Shown here: positions 26,247-34,365 of the stretch, piece by piece
How the letters are laid out: each line of letters begins with the position of its first letter
How positions within the stretch are numbered: position 1 is the stretch's first letter
Assembly (NCBI GenBank): GCA_900545225.1
Contig: UQXZ01000004.1
Location: 1 to 64,000, forward strand
Length of the DNA: 64,000 bases
Reading direction: 5' to 3'
Source of the DNA: an uncultured Eubacteriales bacterium
GTDB taxonomy: Bacteria > Bacillota > Clostridia > Lachnospirales > Lachnospiraceae
The notes under the pieces: generated by a model
Told to the model about the DNA's origin: nothing
The model's input: the letters and a program-made list of their open reading frames with translations, nothing else
The model's database searches: none
Program-made: the position numbers and the translations under genes

Positions 26247-26678
26247 TTATCTTAATGCCTGTCTCTTCTTGTAGTTCTCATAGTACTCACGAGTCTTAAC
26301 ATAGATGTTATCGCATGAGCCCTTGTAGAATACTACTTCAATACTGTCAATTTCTTCGTTTCTAGCGCCTGATTCCATATCTCTTATTGTAGCAATTGAA
26401 TCAGAAACAATTCCATCTGCAAGGATGTCAAGCTGCTTTCTTGCATCTTCCTTCTCTGCATCTGTAGCTTCCTTATCTTCAAGAATATCATGAAGAAGAA
26501 GACCCTTTCTACCGATCTTTCTTGTTATGATGTACTTGTAGTTATCGTTGGCTGTAATAGCAATCTCTGCGATATCCTTATCGCTGTTCTCTACTGCATT
26601 AGCAACTGCATCTGCAAAGCTGTCGTATGCTATTAAATCTCCATCTGCTGTTCTACAAACAATAATATTTTCTTCCAT
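26247..26678 (-). CDS. Hypothetical protein, 143 aa
   Basis: Not recognised. Start chosen at ATG 26678, which has AGAGGAG upstream; a TTG earlier in frame overlaps that SD. Acidic, soluble and rich in Ala/Asp/Glu; N-terminal IIVCRTADGDLIAYDSFADAVANAV resembles a small alpha/beta unit, and a long charged helix covers about 75-110. Tightly linked to the YcxB-like membrane protein gene downstream. Confidence 0.7.
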   Translation of the reverse strand: MEENIIVCRTADGDLIAYDSFADAVANAVENSDKDIAEIAITANDNYKYIITRKIGRKGLLLHDILEDKEATDAEKEDARKQLDILADGIVSDSIATIRDMESGARNEEIDSIEVVFYKGSCDNIYVKTREYYENYKKRQALR

Positions 26679-26708
26679 TATGAAATCTCCTCTCAAATAC
26701 TGTTCTTT

Positions 26709-26738
26709 ATTATAACAATTATTGTACTATTTTAACAA
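26709..26738 (-). promoter_or_regulatory. Sigma-A-like promoter of the YcxB operon
   Basis: Minus-strand TTGTTA (26733-26738) and TATAAT (26709-26714) with 18-nt spacing, about 30 nt upstream of the 143-aa gene. Confidence 0.5.
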
Positions 26739-26792
26739 GTTATTTAATTTTAAAACTTCTCTTAAATATGTAATTTTCAGTGTGATTTTCAT

Positions 26793-26835
26793 ATAAAAGT
26801 AAGCCGCAGGCTTTATGCATACGGCTTACTTTTAT
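26793..26835 (-). terminator. Terminator of the GH25 muramidase gene
   Basis: 14-nt arms around ATAAAAGTAAGCCG / CGGCTTACTTTTAT, just after the muramidase stop; usable in both directions. Confidence 0.75.
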
Positions 26836-26850
26836 AATACGGTTTATTTA

Positions 26851-28578
26851 TTATCTTACTGTTGTATTCATATCAACAGCTGTGCTGATCCCGTTAACTC
26901 TTCCCACACTTGAATACTGCCAGTATTTGTAAGGATACTTTCCGTTCAGATCAAGTGTATTCTGATCGTTTGAAGTATTTGAGTAGTATCTTGCAACCCA
27001 CATGTATCCCTGTAACTCATCAGTATAGAGAACACTGTTAAAATATGACTCACTTGCATATACACCTACACTGTAACCTGCATCCTTTAATCTCTGACAT
27101 ACTTTCTTAGTAACGTCTGTAATAGTTCTTCTGGCTGTAGAGTTATATATACTTCCGAATTTTGCGTTATACACAACTGTTGATTCGATATCGATATATA
27201 CTCCTCTTGAAGGATTCTTACCCTTTAATGCAGCAATAATAGCATCTGCTTCTTCATTAGCCTCTTCAATTGTTACCGCAGTTGAGTAGAAGTATACTCC
27301 ATATTCCATGCCTACCTTTGAAGCATTTGCAACATTTTCCTCGAACTTAACATCCTTACCGATGTTACGTTTTCCTTCAGTCTTTTCTGTTCTGTAACCG
27401 GATCTGATGATTGCATAGGAAATGTTGTCATCCTTTACCTTCTGCCAGTCGATTGTTCCATTGTGGTATGAAACGTCGATTCCGACTTCAGGCTTATTAC
27501 CATTTTCATTGAAATAGTACTTTCTGTCACCACTGATAAGCCATCCGCTTCCCTTAGTTAAAGTGAACTTCTGAGTATTATCATTTGCATTGTATGTTGC
27601 AAGAGTAAGTGATGCACCATTACTTGCTCCTGAAGCATCTAATACGAGATTCTCATTAATAACAGATCTGAATACATAACCATTTCCTGATTTTGTAATC
27701 TTCCAGCGCTGAGGAGCAAGGCTGTTGTTAGCCCACTGGTTAATTGTGGCATTAGTTGTATTACCACCTAATATGTCTACGCTTGAATTGTATAAGCTCG
27801 CACCGGTGTTAATTGTATATTCGCCGTTTCCTTCATACTTTATTCTGAACAGCTGTGCAATATTGCCATTTCTGTTCATAAGCTGAATCTTAGTTCCGTT
27901 CTTAGAACTGCAGTAGCTTACGTCAAATACATAGTTATTATTTGAAGCAAGGCCGATAGTATATGTACCGTCAGCTATTTCCTGTCCTTCTTTAACGTTA
28001 ACCGGATTAAGCTTCCACTTCTGAGTATTAGCTCCGTAATATTCCCATAACCAGATATTAGTATCATTTGCCATCTTCTTTCCGCAAATGTCTAGTACCT
28101 TATCACCTGTTGATGATACAAATACATAATTACCTGATGTATCCTGGTAGATTTTCCATTTCTCATCTTTTATGCTGTCGTCATAAGAATACTGGTTAAC
28201 ATTGTCGCCTGCAGTATTATTACCATTTACGGCATTAAGTACAAGATTTCCGTTACTTGCACCTGTCTTGATCTTATATTCATTGTTTCCAACAGATTCG
28301 ATATAGAACTTCTGATTCTCAGAATCATTCTTCTTATATAATCTGAGGTTACTGTTCTTACCTGAACCATTTATATCAAGCACATATGACTCATCCTGTA
28401 CACTTGCAAATGTATACCAGCCATCACTTACTGATACCTGCTTAAGATTTGATAATGTCTCCGCATATGTAGTTACAACGCTTGTACCCGTTGCTGCAGC
28501 TACACCTATTACTGCAGTTCCTCCCGCCAAGCTGAGTGTGAGCCCGCGCTTTAAAGTGTTCTTAATCTTTTTACTCAT
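26851..28578 (-). CDS. Secreted GH25 muramidase with ricin-type lectin repeats
   Basis: 575 aa from ATG 28578 (GAGGG upstream). A Sec signal peptide (MSKKIKNTLKRGLTLSLAGG..., probable cleavage after TTYA) precedes two ricin-B-like beta-trefoil regions (about 45-350) with repeated W/QKWKL-type motifs. The C-terminal glycoside hydrolase 25 lysozyme domain starts at VGIDVSYHNG; its catalytic acids are in YIDIES. It should cleave the MurNAc-GlcNAc bonds of peptidoglycan, with the lectin repeats binding wall or host glycans. The C-terminus ends VDMNTTVR, close to the family end. Co-transcribed with the HAD gene 35 nt upstream. Confidence 0.92.
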   Translation of the reverse strand: MSKKIKNTLKRGLTLSLAGGTAVIGVAAATGTSVVTTYAETLSNLKQVSVSDGWYTFASVQDESYVLDINGSGKNSNLRLYKKNDSENQKFYIESVGNNEYKIKTGASNGNLVLNAVNGNNTAGDNVNQYSYDDSIKDEKWKIYQDTSGNYVFVSSTGDKVLDICGKKMANDTNIWLWEYYGANTQKWKLNPVNVKEGQEIADGTYTIGLASNNNYVFDVSYCSSKNGTKIQLMNRNGNIAQLFRIKYEGNGEYTINTGASLYNSSVDILGGNTTNATINQWANNSLAPQRWKITKSGNGYVFRSVINENLVLDASGASNGASLTLATYNANDNTQKFTLTKGSGWLISGDRKYYFNENGNKPEVGIDVSYHNGTIDWQKVKDDNISYAIIRSGYRTEKTEGKRNIGKDVKFEENVANASKVGMEYGVYFYSTAVTIEEANEEADAIIAALKGKNPSRGVYIDIESTVVYNAKFGSIYNSTARRTITDVTKKVCQRLKDAGYSVGVYASESYFNSVLYTDELQGYMWVARYYSNTSNDQNTLDLNGKYPYKYWQYSSVGRVNGISTAVDMNTTVR

Positions 28579-28613
28579 ATGTTCACCCTCAATCAAACAT
28601 TAACTTAATCTGT

Positions 28614-29348
28614 TTATTTATTGTTTAATTGCTCTATTAACTCAGGTAATTCCTCTACTGAATCAATAATGTAATCCGCAATTTCTTCTAAATCTTCTTT
28701 TGAACTTACGCCTGATAAAACTCCTATTGAAGTTCCACCATTATTCTTTCCAAATAACATGTCATTGCATGTGTCTCCAACCACTGCAATTTCATCAGCT
28801 GAAAGTCCGGTTTTTTCCATAAATTCCACGTACATATCGGGAGCCGGCTTAGCCTGTTTTACTCCGTCATCTGCTCCGATATAGTCAAAATATTCAAATA
28901 TTTCCAGTTCCTTAAGAGTTTTATTGGCCGACTCTTCAATATCAGATGTGGCAAGGCCTATTTTTAAGCCGTCTTCTCTTAAATCTCTCATCAGCTCAGG
29001 TGTGTCAGTAAATGTGATATATTTCATATTGGCATTTCTCATAGTGTCGTTAAACATATCCTTAATCTGCTGATATATTCCCCTTACATTCATATTTATG
29101 CCGTATCTGCCAAGACACTCACATATATCATCTGCTATTTCAGTATATGATTTATATGCAAACGCACCCTTAGGATCAACAATACCTTCATGAAGTCCGA
29201 TACTTATAAAAAGGGCCTCTTCTATTTTTTTATCTTCTATTCCATTTAATGTAAGGAACGCAGGAATTACTCTCTTACCTATCTCCGGCCATATTGAAAA
29301 GAAGTCAATAAGAGTTCCGTCTTTATCAAACAATATACCTTTTATCAT
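28614..29348 (-). CDS. HAD-family phosphatase (phosphoglycolate phosphatase-like)
   Basis: 244 aa from ATG 29348 (GGGAGAAG upstream). HAD motif I LFDKDGTLIDF, motif II in IGLATSD, motif III Lys in KQAKPAPDMY, motif IV VVGDTCNDMLFG. The cap between motifs I and II is helical, as in the Gph/beta-phosphoglucomutase subfamily. Substrate not determinable. The operon with a muramidase hints at a sugar-phosphate or cell-wall intermediate, but that is inference. Confidence 0.88.
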   Translation of the reverse strand: MIKGILFDKDGTLIDFFSIWPEIGKRVIPAFLTLNGIEDKKIEEALFISIGLHEGIVDPKGAFAYKSYTEIADDICECLGRYGINMNVRGIYQQIKDMFNDTMRNANMKYITFTDTPELMRDLREDGLKIGLATSDIEESANKTLKELEIFEYFDYIGADDGVKQAKPAPDMYVEFMEKTGLSADEIAVVGDTCNDMLFGKNNGGTSIGVLSGVSSKEDLEEIADYIIDSVEELPELIEQLNNK

Positions 29349-29551
29349 TACTTCTCCCATCCATAAGCATACATTGACATCTGACTAACATTAATTACAA
29401 TAACCGTTCTCGATAAAGTATAATATATTTTTAAAAATTTATCCTTATTTACGGCAAATTTAATAATTACCGTATATATAATATATGTAATATATATAAT
29501 ACCCTATACCTTAATTATACATCTAATAAAGGGTATTAAATTAAAAAAAGC
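29349..29551. other. AT-rich intergenic region
   Basis: About 200 nt of A/T-dominated sequence between the HAD gene and the tRNA-Ser terminator. It must contain the HAD-muramidase promoter. Nothing else was recognised. Confidence 0.4.
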
Positions 29552-29580
29552 AAAAAAAAAGGAAGCCATAACTGGCTTCC
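29552..29580 (-). terminator. Terminator of tRNA-Ser
   Basis: Perfect 8-bp stem GGAAGCCA/TGGCTTCC with a 4-nt loop, followed on the minus strand by nine T. Directly downstream of the tRNA gene. Confidence 0.9.
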
Positions 29581-29589
29581 CCTACCAAG

Positions 29590-29677
29590 CGGAGAAAGAG
29601 GGATTCGAACCCTCGCGCCAGTTTCCCGACCTATACCCTTAGCAGGGGCACCTCTTCGGCCTCTTGAGTATTTCTCC
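29590..29677 (-). tRNA. tRNA-Ser(GCU)
   Basis: 88-nt class II tRNA. The acceptor stem GGAGAAA/TTTCTCC is closed with discriminator G. Anticodon GCT sits in the loop CTGCTAA. A long variable arm follows, typical of serine tRNA, then a T arm with GGTTCGAATCC. No CCA is encoded. It reads AGC/AGU codons. Upstream on the minus strand is a consensus-like promoter. Confidence 0.95.
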
Positions 29678-29710
29678 TTAAGAAATAGTGCATTTAAATG
29701 CAACATGATT

Positions 29711-29739
29711 ATGCTATCAAAATGAATTTACTTTGTCAA
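29711..29739 (-). promoter_or_regulatory. Promoter of tRNA-Ser
   Basis: Minus-strand TTGACA (29734-29739) and TAGCAT (29711-29716) spaced by 17 nt, about 35 nt upstream of the tRNA. Confidence 0.65.
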
Positions 29740-29895
29740 TCATTATTCATTAAATCAATCTAAAATACATTTTCATATATTTCCTTAATATCTCAGTCAC
29801 AATAAATCATAAATGTGTTTACTGAAAACTTATTTGTGTTAAAATTTAATACATTAAGAATTTTATATATTTATAAAGTAAAGAAAGGACTTATT

Positions 29896-31272
29896 ATGAA
29901 ATTTTCAGATATCCCTTACAAGATTATTCTTGATGAAAAAGAAATTCCATCACAGTGGTACAATGTCCGCGCAGACATGAAAAATAAGCCGGCTCCACTC
30001 CTCAACCCCGGAACATTAAAGCCATTAACATTCGAGGAAATGCAGCCTATTTTCTGTGATGAGCCAAGCAGACAGGAATTAGATGATACAACACCATACT
30101 TCGACATTCCTACTCCTGTTCAGGATTTCTACAGAATGTATCGTCCATCACCACTTATTCATGCTGAATATTTAGAGAAGGCTCTCGATACACCTGCTAA
30201 GATTTTCTACAAGTATGAAGGATCTAATACTTCAGGAAGTCACAAGCTCAACTCTGCAATTGCCCAGGCATACTATGCAAAGGAGCAGGGACTTAAGGGC
30301 TTAACAACTGAGACAGGTGCAGGACAGTGGGGAACAGCTTTATCAATGGCTACAGCATTCTTCGGCCTTGACTGTAAGGTTTACATGGTTAAGGTTTCTT
30401 ACGAGCAGAAGCCTTTCAGAAAAGAAGTTATGCGTACATATGGTGCAAGTGTAACTCCTTCTCCATCTATGGAAACAGAAGTAGGTAAGGCTATTAACGC
30501 AGCTCATCCTGGAACAACAGGTTCTCTTGGCTGTGCTATCTCAGAAGCTGTTGAAGTTGCAACTAAGACTGAAGGTTACAGATATGCACTTGGTAGTTTT
30601 CTTAACCAGGTTCTTCTTCACCAGACAGTTATCGGTCTTGAAACACTTACAGCCTGCAACAAGTACGACATTAAGCCTGATATTATTATCGGTTGTGCAG
30701 GTGGTGGTTCTAACTTAGGTGGTCTTATTTCTCCATTCGTAGGACAGAAGCTCCGTGGAGAAGCAGATTACAGAATCATCGCTGTTGAGCCTTCTTCATG
30801 TCCATCACTTACAAGAGGTAAGTATGCATATGACTTCGCTGATCTCGGTAAGGTTTGCCCAATGGCTAAGATGTATACTTTAGGTCATGAATTCATTCCA
30901 TCAGCTAACCATGCAGGTGGTCTCCGTTACCACGGAATGAGCTCAATCGTTTCACAGCTCTACCATGACGGTATTATCGAAGCTACATCTGTTGAGCAGA
31001 CATCAGTATTTGAAGCAGCTACTCTCTTTGCACGTACAGAAGGAATTCTTCCAGCTCCAGAGTCAGGTCATGCAATCAGAACTGCTATTGATGAAGCACT
31101 TAAGTGTAAAGAAACAGGCGAAGAGAAGACTATTATCTTCGGTCTTACAGGTACAGGTTATTTCGATCTTGCTGCATATGCACAGTACAACAACGGTACA
31201 ATGTCAGATTCAATTCCTACAGATAAGGATCTTGAAGAAGGCTTTGCAAGCATTCCTAACGTAAAGTTATAA
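29896..31272 (+). CDS. Tryptophan synthase beta-like protein TrpB2
   Basis: 458-aa PLP enzyme of the TrpB2 branch; start at ATG 29896 with AAAGGA upstream. The PLP Lys is in GSNTSGSHKLNSA, and the phosphate-binding loop is GCAGGGSNLGG. The N-terminal extension (LNPGTLKPLTFEEMQPIF) and TTETGAGQWG are TrpB2 hallmarks that distinguish it from TrpB1. No trpA or other trp gene lies nearby, as is usual for TrpB2, which may make tryptophan from indole and (phospho)serine or salvage indole. Confidence 0.9.
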   Translation: MKFSDIPYKIILDEKEIPSQWYNVRADMKNKPAPLLNPGTLKPLTFEEMQPIFCDEPSRQELDDTTPYFDIPTPVQDFYRMYRPSPLIHAEYLEKALDTPAKIFYKYEGSNTSGSHKLNSAIAQAYYAKEQGLKGLTTETGAGQWGTALSMATAFFGLDCKVYMVKVSYEQKPFRKEVMRTYGASVTPSPSMETEVGKAINAAHPGTTGSLGCAISEAVEVATKTEGYRYALGSFLNQVLLHQTVIGLETLTACNKYDIKPDIIIGCAGGGSNLGGLISPFVGQKLRGEADYRIIAVEPSSCPSLTRGKYAYDFADLGKVCPMAKMYTLGHEFIPSANHAGGLRYHGMSSIVSQLYHDGIIEATSVEQTSVFEAATLFARTEGILPAPESGHAIRTAIDEALKCKETGEEKTIIFGLTGTGYFDLAAYAQYNNGTMSDSIPTDKDLEEGFASIPNVKL

Positions 31273-31314
31273 AATAAAATAAAATAAAAAACGTAAATTC
31301 ATAAAGATAAAATC

Positions 31315-31983
31315 ATGAAAAAAAGTAAACCATTATACATAATTTCAGGATGTATATTTGCATTCTTTGTAATTTTCACAATCATGGTATCTAAAATTGG
31401 CGTTAAGCCTCTTGGTGTAAATGGTACAGATATCGGATTTGCGGACATCAATGTTGATTTCCACAATAAGACAGGTCTTCATCTTGATATGTACGACCTC
31501 ACAGATAAGTTAAGTATCATAATATACGCCCTTATGGCTATGTTTGCCGTAATCTGGGTAGTTAAGCTCTTTATGAAGAAGTTTGATAAAACAATATTTA
31601 TGCTTGGCATATTATATATTTTATTATTCCTCTTCTACTTCTTATTTGAGCATCTTATTATTAACTACAGACCAGTACTTATTGAAGGCGTTATGGAAGC
31701 ATCATATCCTTCCAGTACAACAATGCTTGCAACAACAGTACTTATTACGGCAGTAATCGCATTTTTCTACTTACTTAAATCAAAGTTTGCAAAGGCAATA
31801 TTAACTATAATATTTGTTGCATTTGCGGCATATATGGTTTTTGTAAGAATGACATGCGGAGTACACTGGCTTACAGATATTATCGGTGGTCTTATTGCAA
31901 GTGCAGGCTTTATATTCCTCTACGGAGGCTTCTGTGCATCTGTTAATAAGCCTAAGAGAAGATACAACAGATACCGCAGATAA
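31315..31983 (+). CDS. PAP2-family membrane phosphatase-like protein
   Basis: 222 aa with about five to six membrane helices. PAP2 signature pieces are present: NYRPVL (motif 1 end), YPSSTTM where motif 2 normally has PSGH, and RMTCGVHWLTDIIGG (motif 3 Arg/His/Asp). The motif-2 His is replaced by Thr, so activity may be altered or the protein may use another residue; this variant cannot be judged further here. Family members dephosphorylate lipid phosphates such as undecaprenyl diphosphate. Basic C-terminal tail. 42 nt after trpB2 with a weak ribosome binding site. Confidence 0.85.
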   Translation: MKKSKPLYIISGCIFAFFVIFTIMVSKIGVKPLGVNGTDIGFADINVDFHNKTGLHLDMYDLTDKLSIIIYALMAMFAVIWVVKLFMKKFDKTIFMLGILYILLFLFYFLFEHLIINYRPVLIEGVMEASYPSSTTMLATTVLITAVIAFFYLLKSKFAKAILTIIFVAFAAYMVFVRMTCGVHWLTDIIGGLIASAGFIFLYGGFCASVNKPKRRYNRYRR

Positions 31984-32035
31984 TATGAATGATTATTATG
32001 GTCATTTAAGATTAATATGACTGGTCATTAAATAT

Positions 32036-32076
32036 AAAAAAGGATTTGAAGTAAAAGTAACTTCAAATCCTTTTTT
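32036..32076 (+). terminator. Terminator between convergent PAP2 and DUF4428 genes
   Basis: Perfect 17-bp arms (32036-32052, 32060-32076) with A6/T6 ends and a 7-nt loop. It can act on both strands. Confidence 0.9.
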
Positions 32077-32117
32077 ATTTATTCATTTTTTTAATTAACA
32101 ATAAGAAATTATCCTTA

Positions 32118-32810
32118 TCAGTCTTTGCAAATCCACATAATCATATTTATAACTTCTTCTGCGTTATACATTGCAATCTTATAAGCATCGCTTGAAACTG
32201 AAACTTTTTTATCTAATAAATATACAAGAATCTCAGGTCTGTCACTTAAATTAGTTTTTATTCTTACAAGGATTTCGCTACAACCTTTAATATCCTCACA
32301 TTTACCCGGCATCTCGAGATAGTATGAAAATACACCCATATCAGCAGGCTTATTACCTCTTCCACCTGCAGAAATTACCTGTCCGTCTCTTGATAATGAA
32401 TATCCCTGTACTGCGTCAAATGGAATTAAATCATCAGGATCTACATTTGCTTTTCTCTTTGTAAGGCCTGACATATATGGAACAGTAAGCTGCTTACTTT
32501 CTCTGTCTACAAATAAATATGAATCTGTATTATTTGTTAATTTAAATGTCGCTGCCTTATCTATCTTTTTCTTGATAAGTTCCTTTAATGCCTCATCAGA
32601 ATAATTTTCAACATCCTTTTTATGGCGCATAACTGCTGATTTTTCTGCACAGTCATCACATATATAGAAATCTCTCGTGATTTTATTCTTGTTAAATGCT
32701 CCAAGGCTTCCACCACATACACAGCAGTTTATCGTTTCTTTCAATTCAACTACTTCTCCAGTACTCGGATCTACAACTTCTGTTTTCTTCTTAGGACCAA
32801 ATAAACCCAT
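32118..32810 (-). CDS. DUF4428 zinc-ribbon protein
   Basis: 230 aa. The N-terminal zinc ribbon has two CxxC pairs (CCVCGGSLG and YICDDC, about residues 29-55), matching DUF4428. The remainder (about 85-230) looks like a PH-like or beta-rich domain with TFKLTNNTDSYLFVDRESKQLTVP. Function unknown; soluble. Strong AAAAGGAGG ribosome binding site. Confidence 0.8.
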   Translation of the reverse strand: MGLFGPKKKTEVVDPSTGEVVELKETINCCVCGGSLGAFNKNKITRDFYICDDCAEKSAVMRHKKDVENYSDEALKELIKKKIDKAATFKLTNNTDSYLFVDRESKQLTVPYMSGLTKRKANVDPDDLIPFDAVQGYSLSRDGQVISAGGRGNKPADMGVFSYYLEMPGKCEDIKGCSEILVRIKTNLSDRPEILVYLLDKKVSVSSDAYKIAMYNAEEVINMIMWICKD

Positions 32811-32895
32811 AGTTATCCTCCTTTTCTGAAATAAATGGAAGTTTTATCCACAATTTCACTACATAAATCACACTGTATTTGTATATTTTAACATC

Positions 32896-33438
32896 TTACA
32901 GGTTCTTTATGCATTCCTCATATAAATTTCTTCCATCTGAGTCTATTACAACAATAACAGGTAAATTCTCAACTGTAAGCTTTCTTATGGCTTCAGGTCC
33001 GAGGTCATCGTATGCAATAACTTCTGAAGCTTTAATGCACTTTGAAAGGAGAGCTCCTGCTCCTCCCACCGCGGCAAAGTAAATACATTTATTTCTCTTT
33101 ATGGAGTCTATTACACCCTCAGATCTTCTTCCCTTTCCTATCATGCCGATAAGTCCGTTATCCAGAAGAGTCGGTGTATATTTATCCATTCTTCCACTTG
33201 TTGTAGGGCCTGCAGAGCCTATTATGGCACCTGGTCTTGCTGGAGTAGGTCCAAGATAATATACAGTCTGATTTTTTATGTCAAAAGGAAATGGCTCGCC
33301 ATTTTCATATGCTTCTATCATTCTTTTGTGTGCTGCATCCCTGGCAGAATAAATTACTCCTGAAAGGTATACCACATCACCTGTTTCAAAGTCCTTTATG
33401 TCATCCTTTGAAAATGGAACATTTAAATGTCTCTCCAT
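32896..33438 (-). CDS. Class I fumarase/tartrate dehydratase-type hydro-lyase, beta subunit
   Basis: 180 aa from ATG 33438 (GGGAGAT upstream; the in-frame upstream extension lies inside the partner gene). C-terminal-type domain of class I fumarases with DVVYLSGVIYSARDAAHKRM, GPTTSGRMD and AAVGGAGALLSKCI. It forms the swivelling half of the active site with the alpha subunit whose gene ends one base upstream. Fumarase and L-tartrate dehydratase share this architecture; fumarate is more likely in general metabolism. Confidence 0.9.
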   Translation of the reverse strand: MERHLNVPFSKDDIKDFETGDVVYLSGVIYSARDAAHKRMIEAYENGEPFPFDIKNQTVYYLGPTPARPGAIIGSAGPTTSGRMDKYTPTLLDNGLIGMIGKGRRSEGVIDSIKRNKCIYFAAVGGAGALLSKCIKASEVIAYDDLGPEAIRKLTVENLPVIVVIDSDGRNLYEECIKNL

Positions 33439-33439
33439 A

Positions 33440-34294
33440 TCATATCTCCCTTGTCTTATGTCTGTTAACATGGCAGCACATATTTATTGCAAGAGGCATA
33501 CCTGCAATATGTGTAGGATATGTTTCTATATTTATTCCAAGTGCTGTTTTTCTTCCGCCAAGTCCTGCAGGTCCGAGACCTATCTTATTGATTTCTTCAA
33601 GAAGTTCCTTTTCAAGCTCATCAAGATATGGCTTTCTGTATGGAGAAGCTGATTCTTCATCTAATCCTCTTGTTAATGCTCTTTTTGCAAGAATTGCAGA
33701 CTTCTCAAAGTCTCCTCCAATTCCAACACCAACAATAAATGGTGGGCAGGCATTAGGTCCCGCTTCTCTTACAGTCTCTATTATTGCCTTCTTAATTCCA
33801 TCAAGTCCGTCAGCAGGCTTAAGCATGAAAATACGGCTCATATTTTCACTGCCGAACCCCTTAGGAGAAACTGTAATCTTAACCTTATCTCCTGGAACAA
33901 TATTCATATGAATTATTGCAGGAGTGTTGTCCTTTGTATTAACTCTTTCAACAGGATCTTCAACTACAGATTTACGAAGATAACCCTCTTCATATCCCTC
34001 TCTTACACCTCTGTTTACTGCATCAGTTAAGTCACCGCCCACAAAATGTACATCCTGTCCGATATCTAAAAATACAACAGCCATTCCCGTATCCTGGCAG
34101 ATAGGTATCATTTCACTTTCTGCAATGTCCAGGTTCTGATGAAGCTGATTTAAAACAGATTTTCCAACCTCTGAAGTCTCTTCTTTTTCGGCCTTAAATA
34201 ATGAATTTTTAATATCATCTTCAAGAAAATAATTTGCCTCTATACACATCTCTTTAATGTTTGAAGCAATGTCATTCACATTTATTTCTCTCAT
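33440..34294 (-). CDS. Class I fumarase/tartrate dehydratase-type hydro-lyase, alpha subunit
   Basis: 284-aa catalytic subunit carrying the oxygen-sensitive 4Fe-4S cluster that activates water for reversible hydration of fumarate. Candidate cluster Cys: PICQDTG, GPNACPPF and NMCCHVNRH. GVGIGGDFEKSAILAKRAL is a conserved block. GGGGGAAAT precedes the ATG. Immediately followed by the beta-subunit gene; together they replace the single-chain FumA of enterobacteria. Confidence 0.92.
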   Translation of the reverse strand: MREINVNDIASNIKEMCIEANYFLEDDIKNSLFKAEKEETSEVGKSVLNQLHQNLDIAESEMIPICQDTGMAVVFLDIGQDVHFVGGDLTDAVNRGVREGYEEGYLRKSVVEDPVERVNTKDNTPAIIHMNIVPGDKVKITVSPKGFGSENMSRIFMLKPADGLDGIKKAIIETVREAGPNACPPFIVGVGIGGDFEKSAILAKRALTRGLDEESASPYRKPYLDELEKELLEEINKIGLGPAGLGGRKTALGINIETYPTHIAGMPLAINMCCHVNRHKTREI

Positions 34295-34304
34295 ATTTCC
34301 CCCT

Positions 34305-34341
34305 AAAAAAGCTCCTCCCGGAAATCGGAAGGAGCTTTTTT
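34305..34341 (-). terminator. Terminator of the dnaN-gyrA operon
   Basis: 12-bp hairpin AAAAAAGCTCCT / AGGAGCTTTTTT with GC-rich loop sequence, 25 nt after the gyrA stop. Confidence 0.88.
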
Positions 34342-34365
34342 ATGTTTTATATTATTTCTGTTTCT

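Noticed and set aside
29678..29895. T-box or tryptophan leader before trpB2
   Set aside because: No T-box sequence, no Trp-rich leader peptide and no terminator/antiterminator pair are visible.
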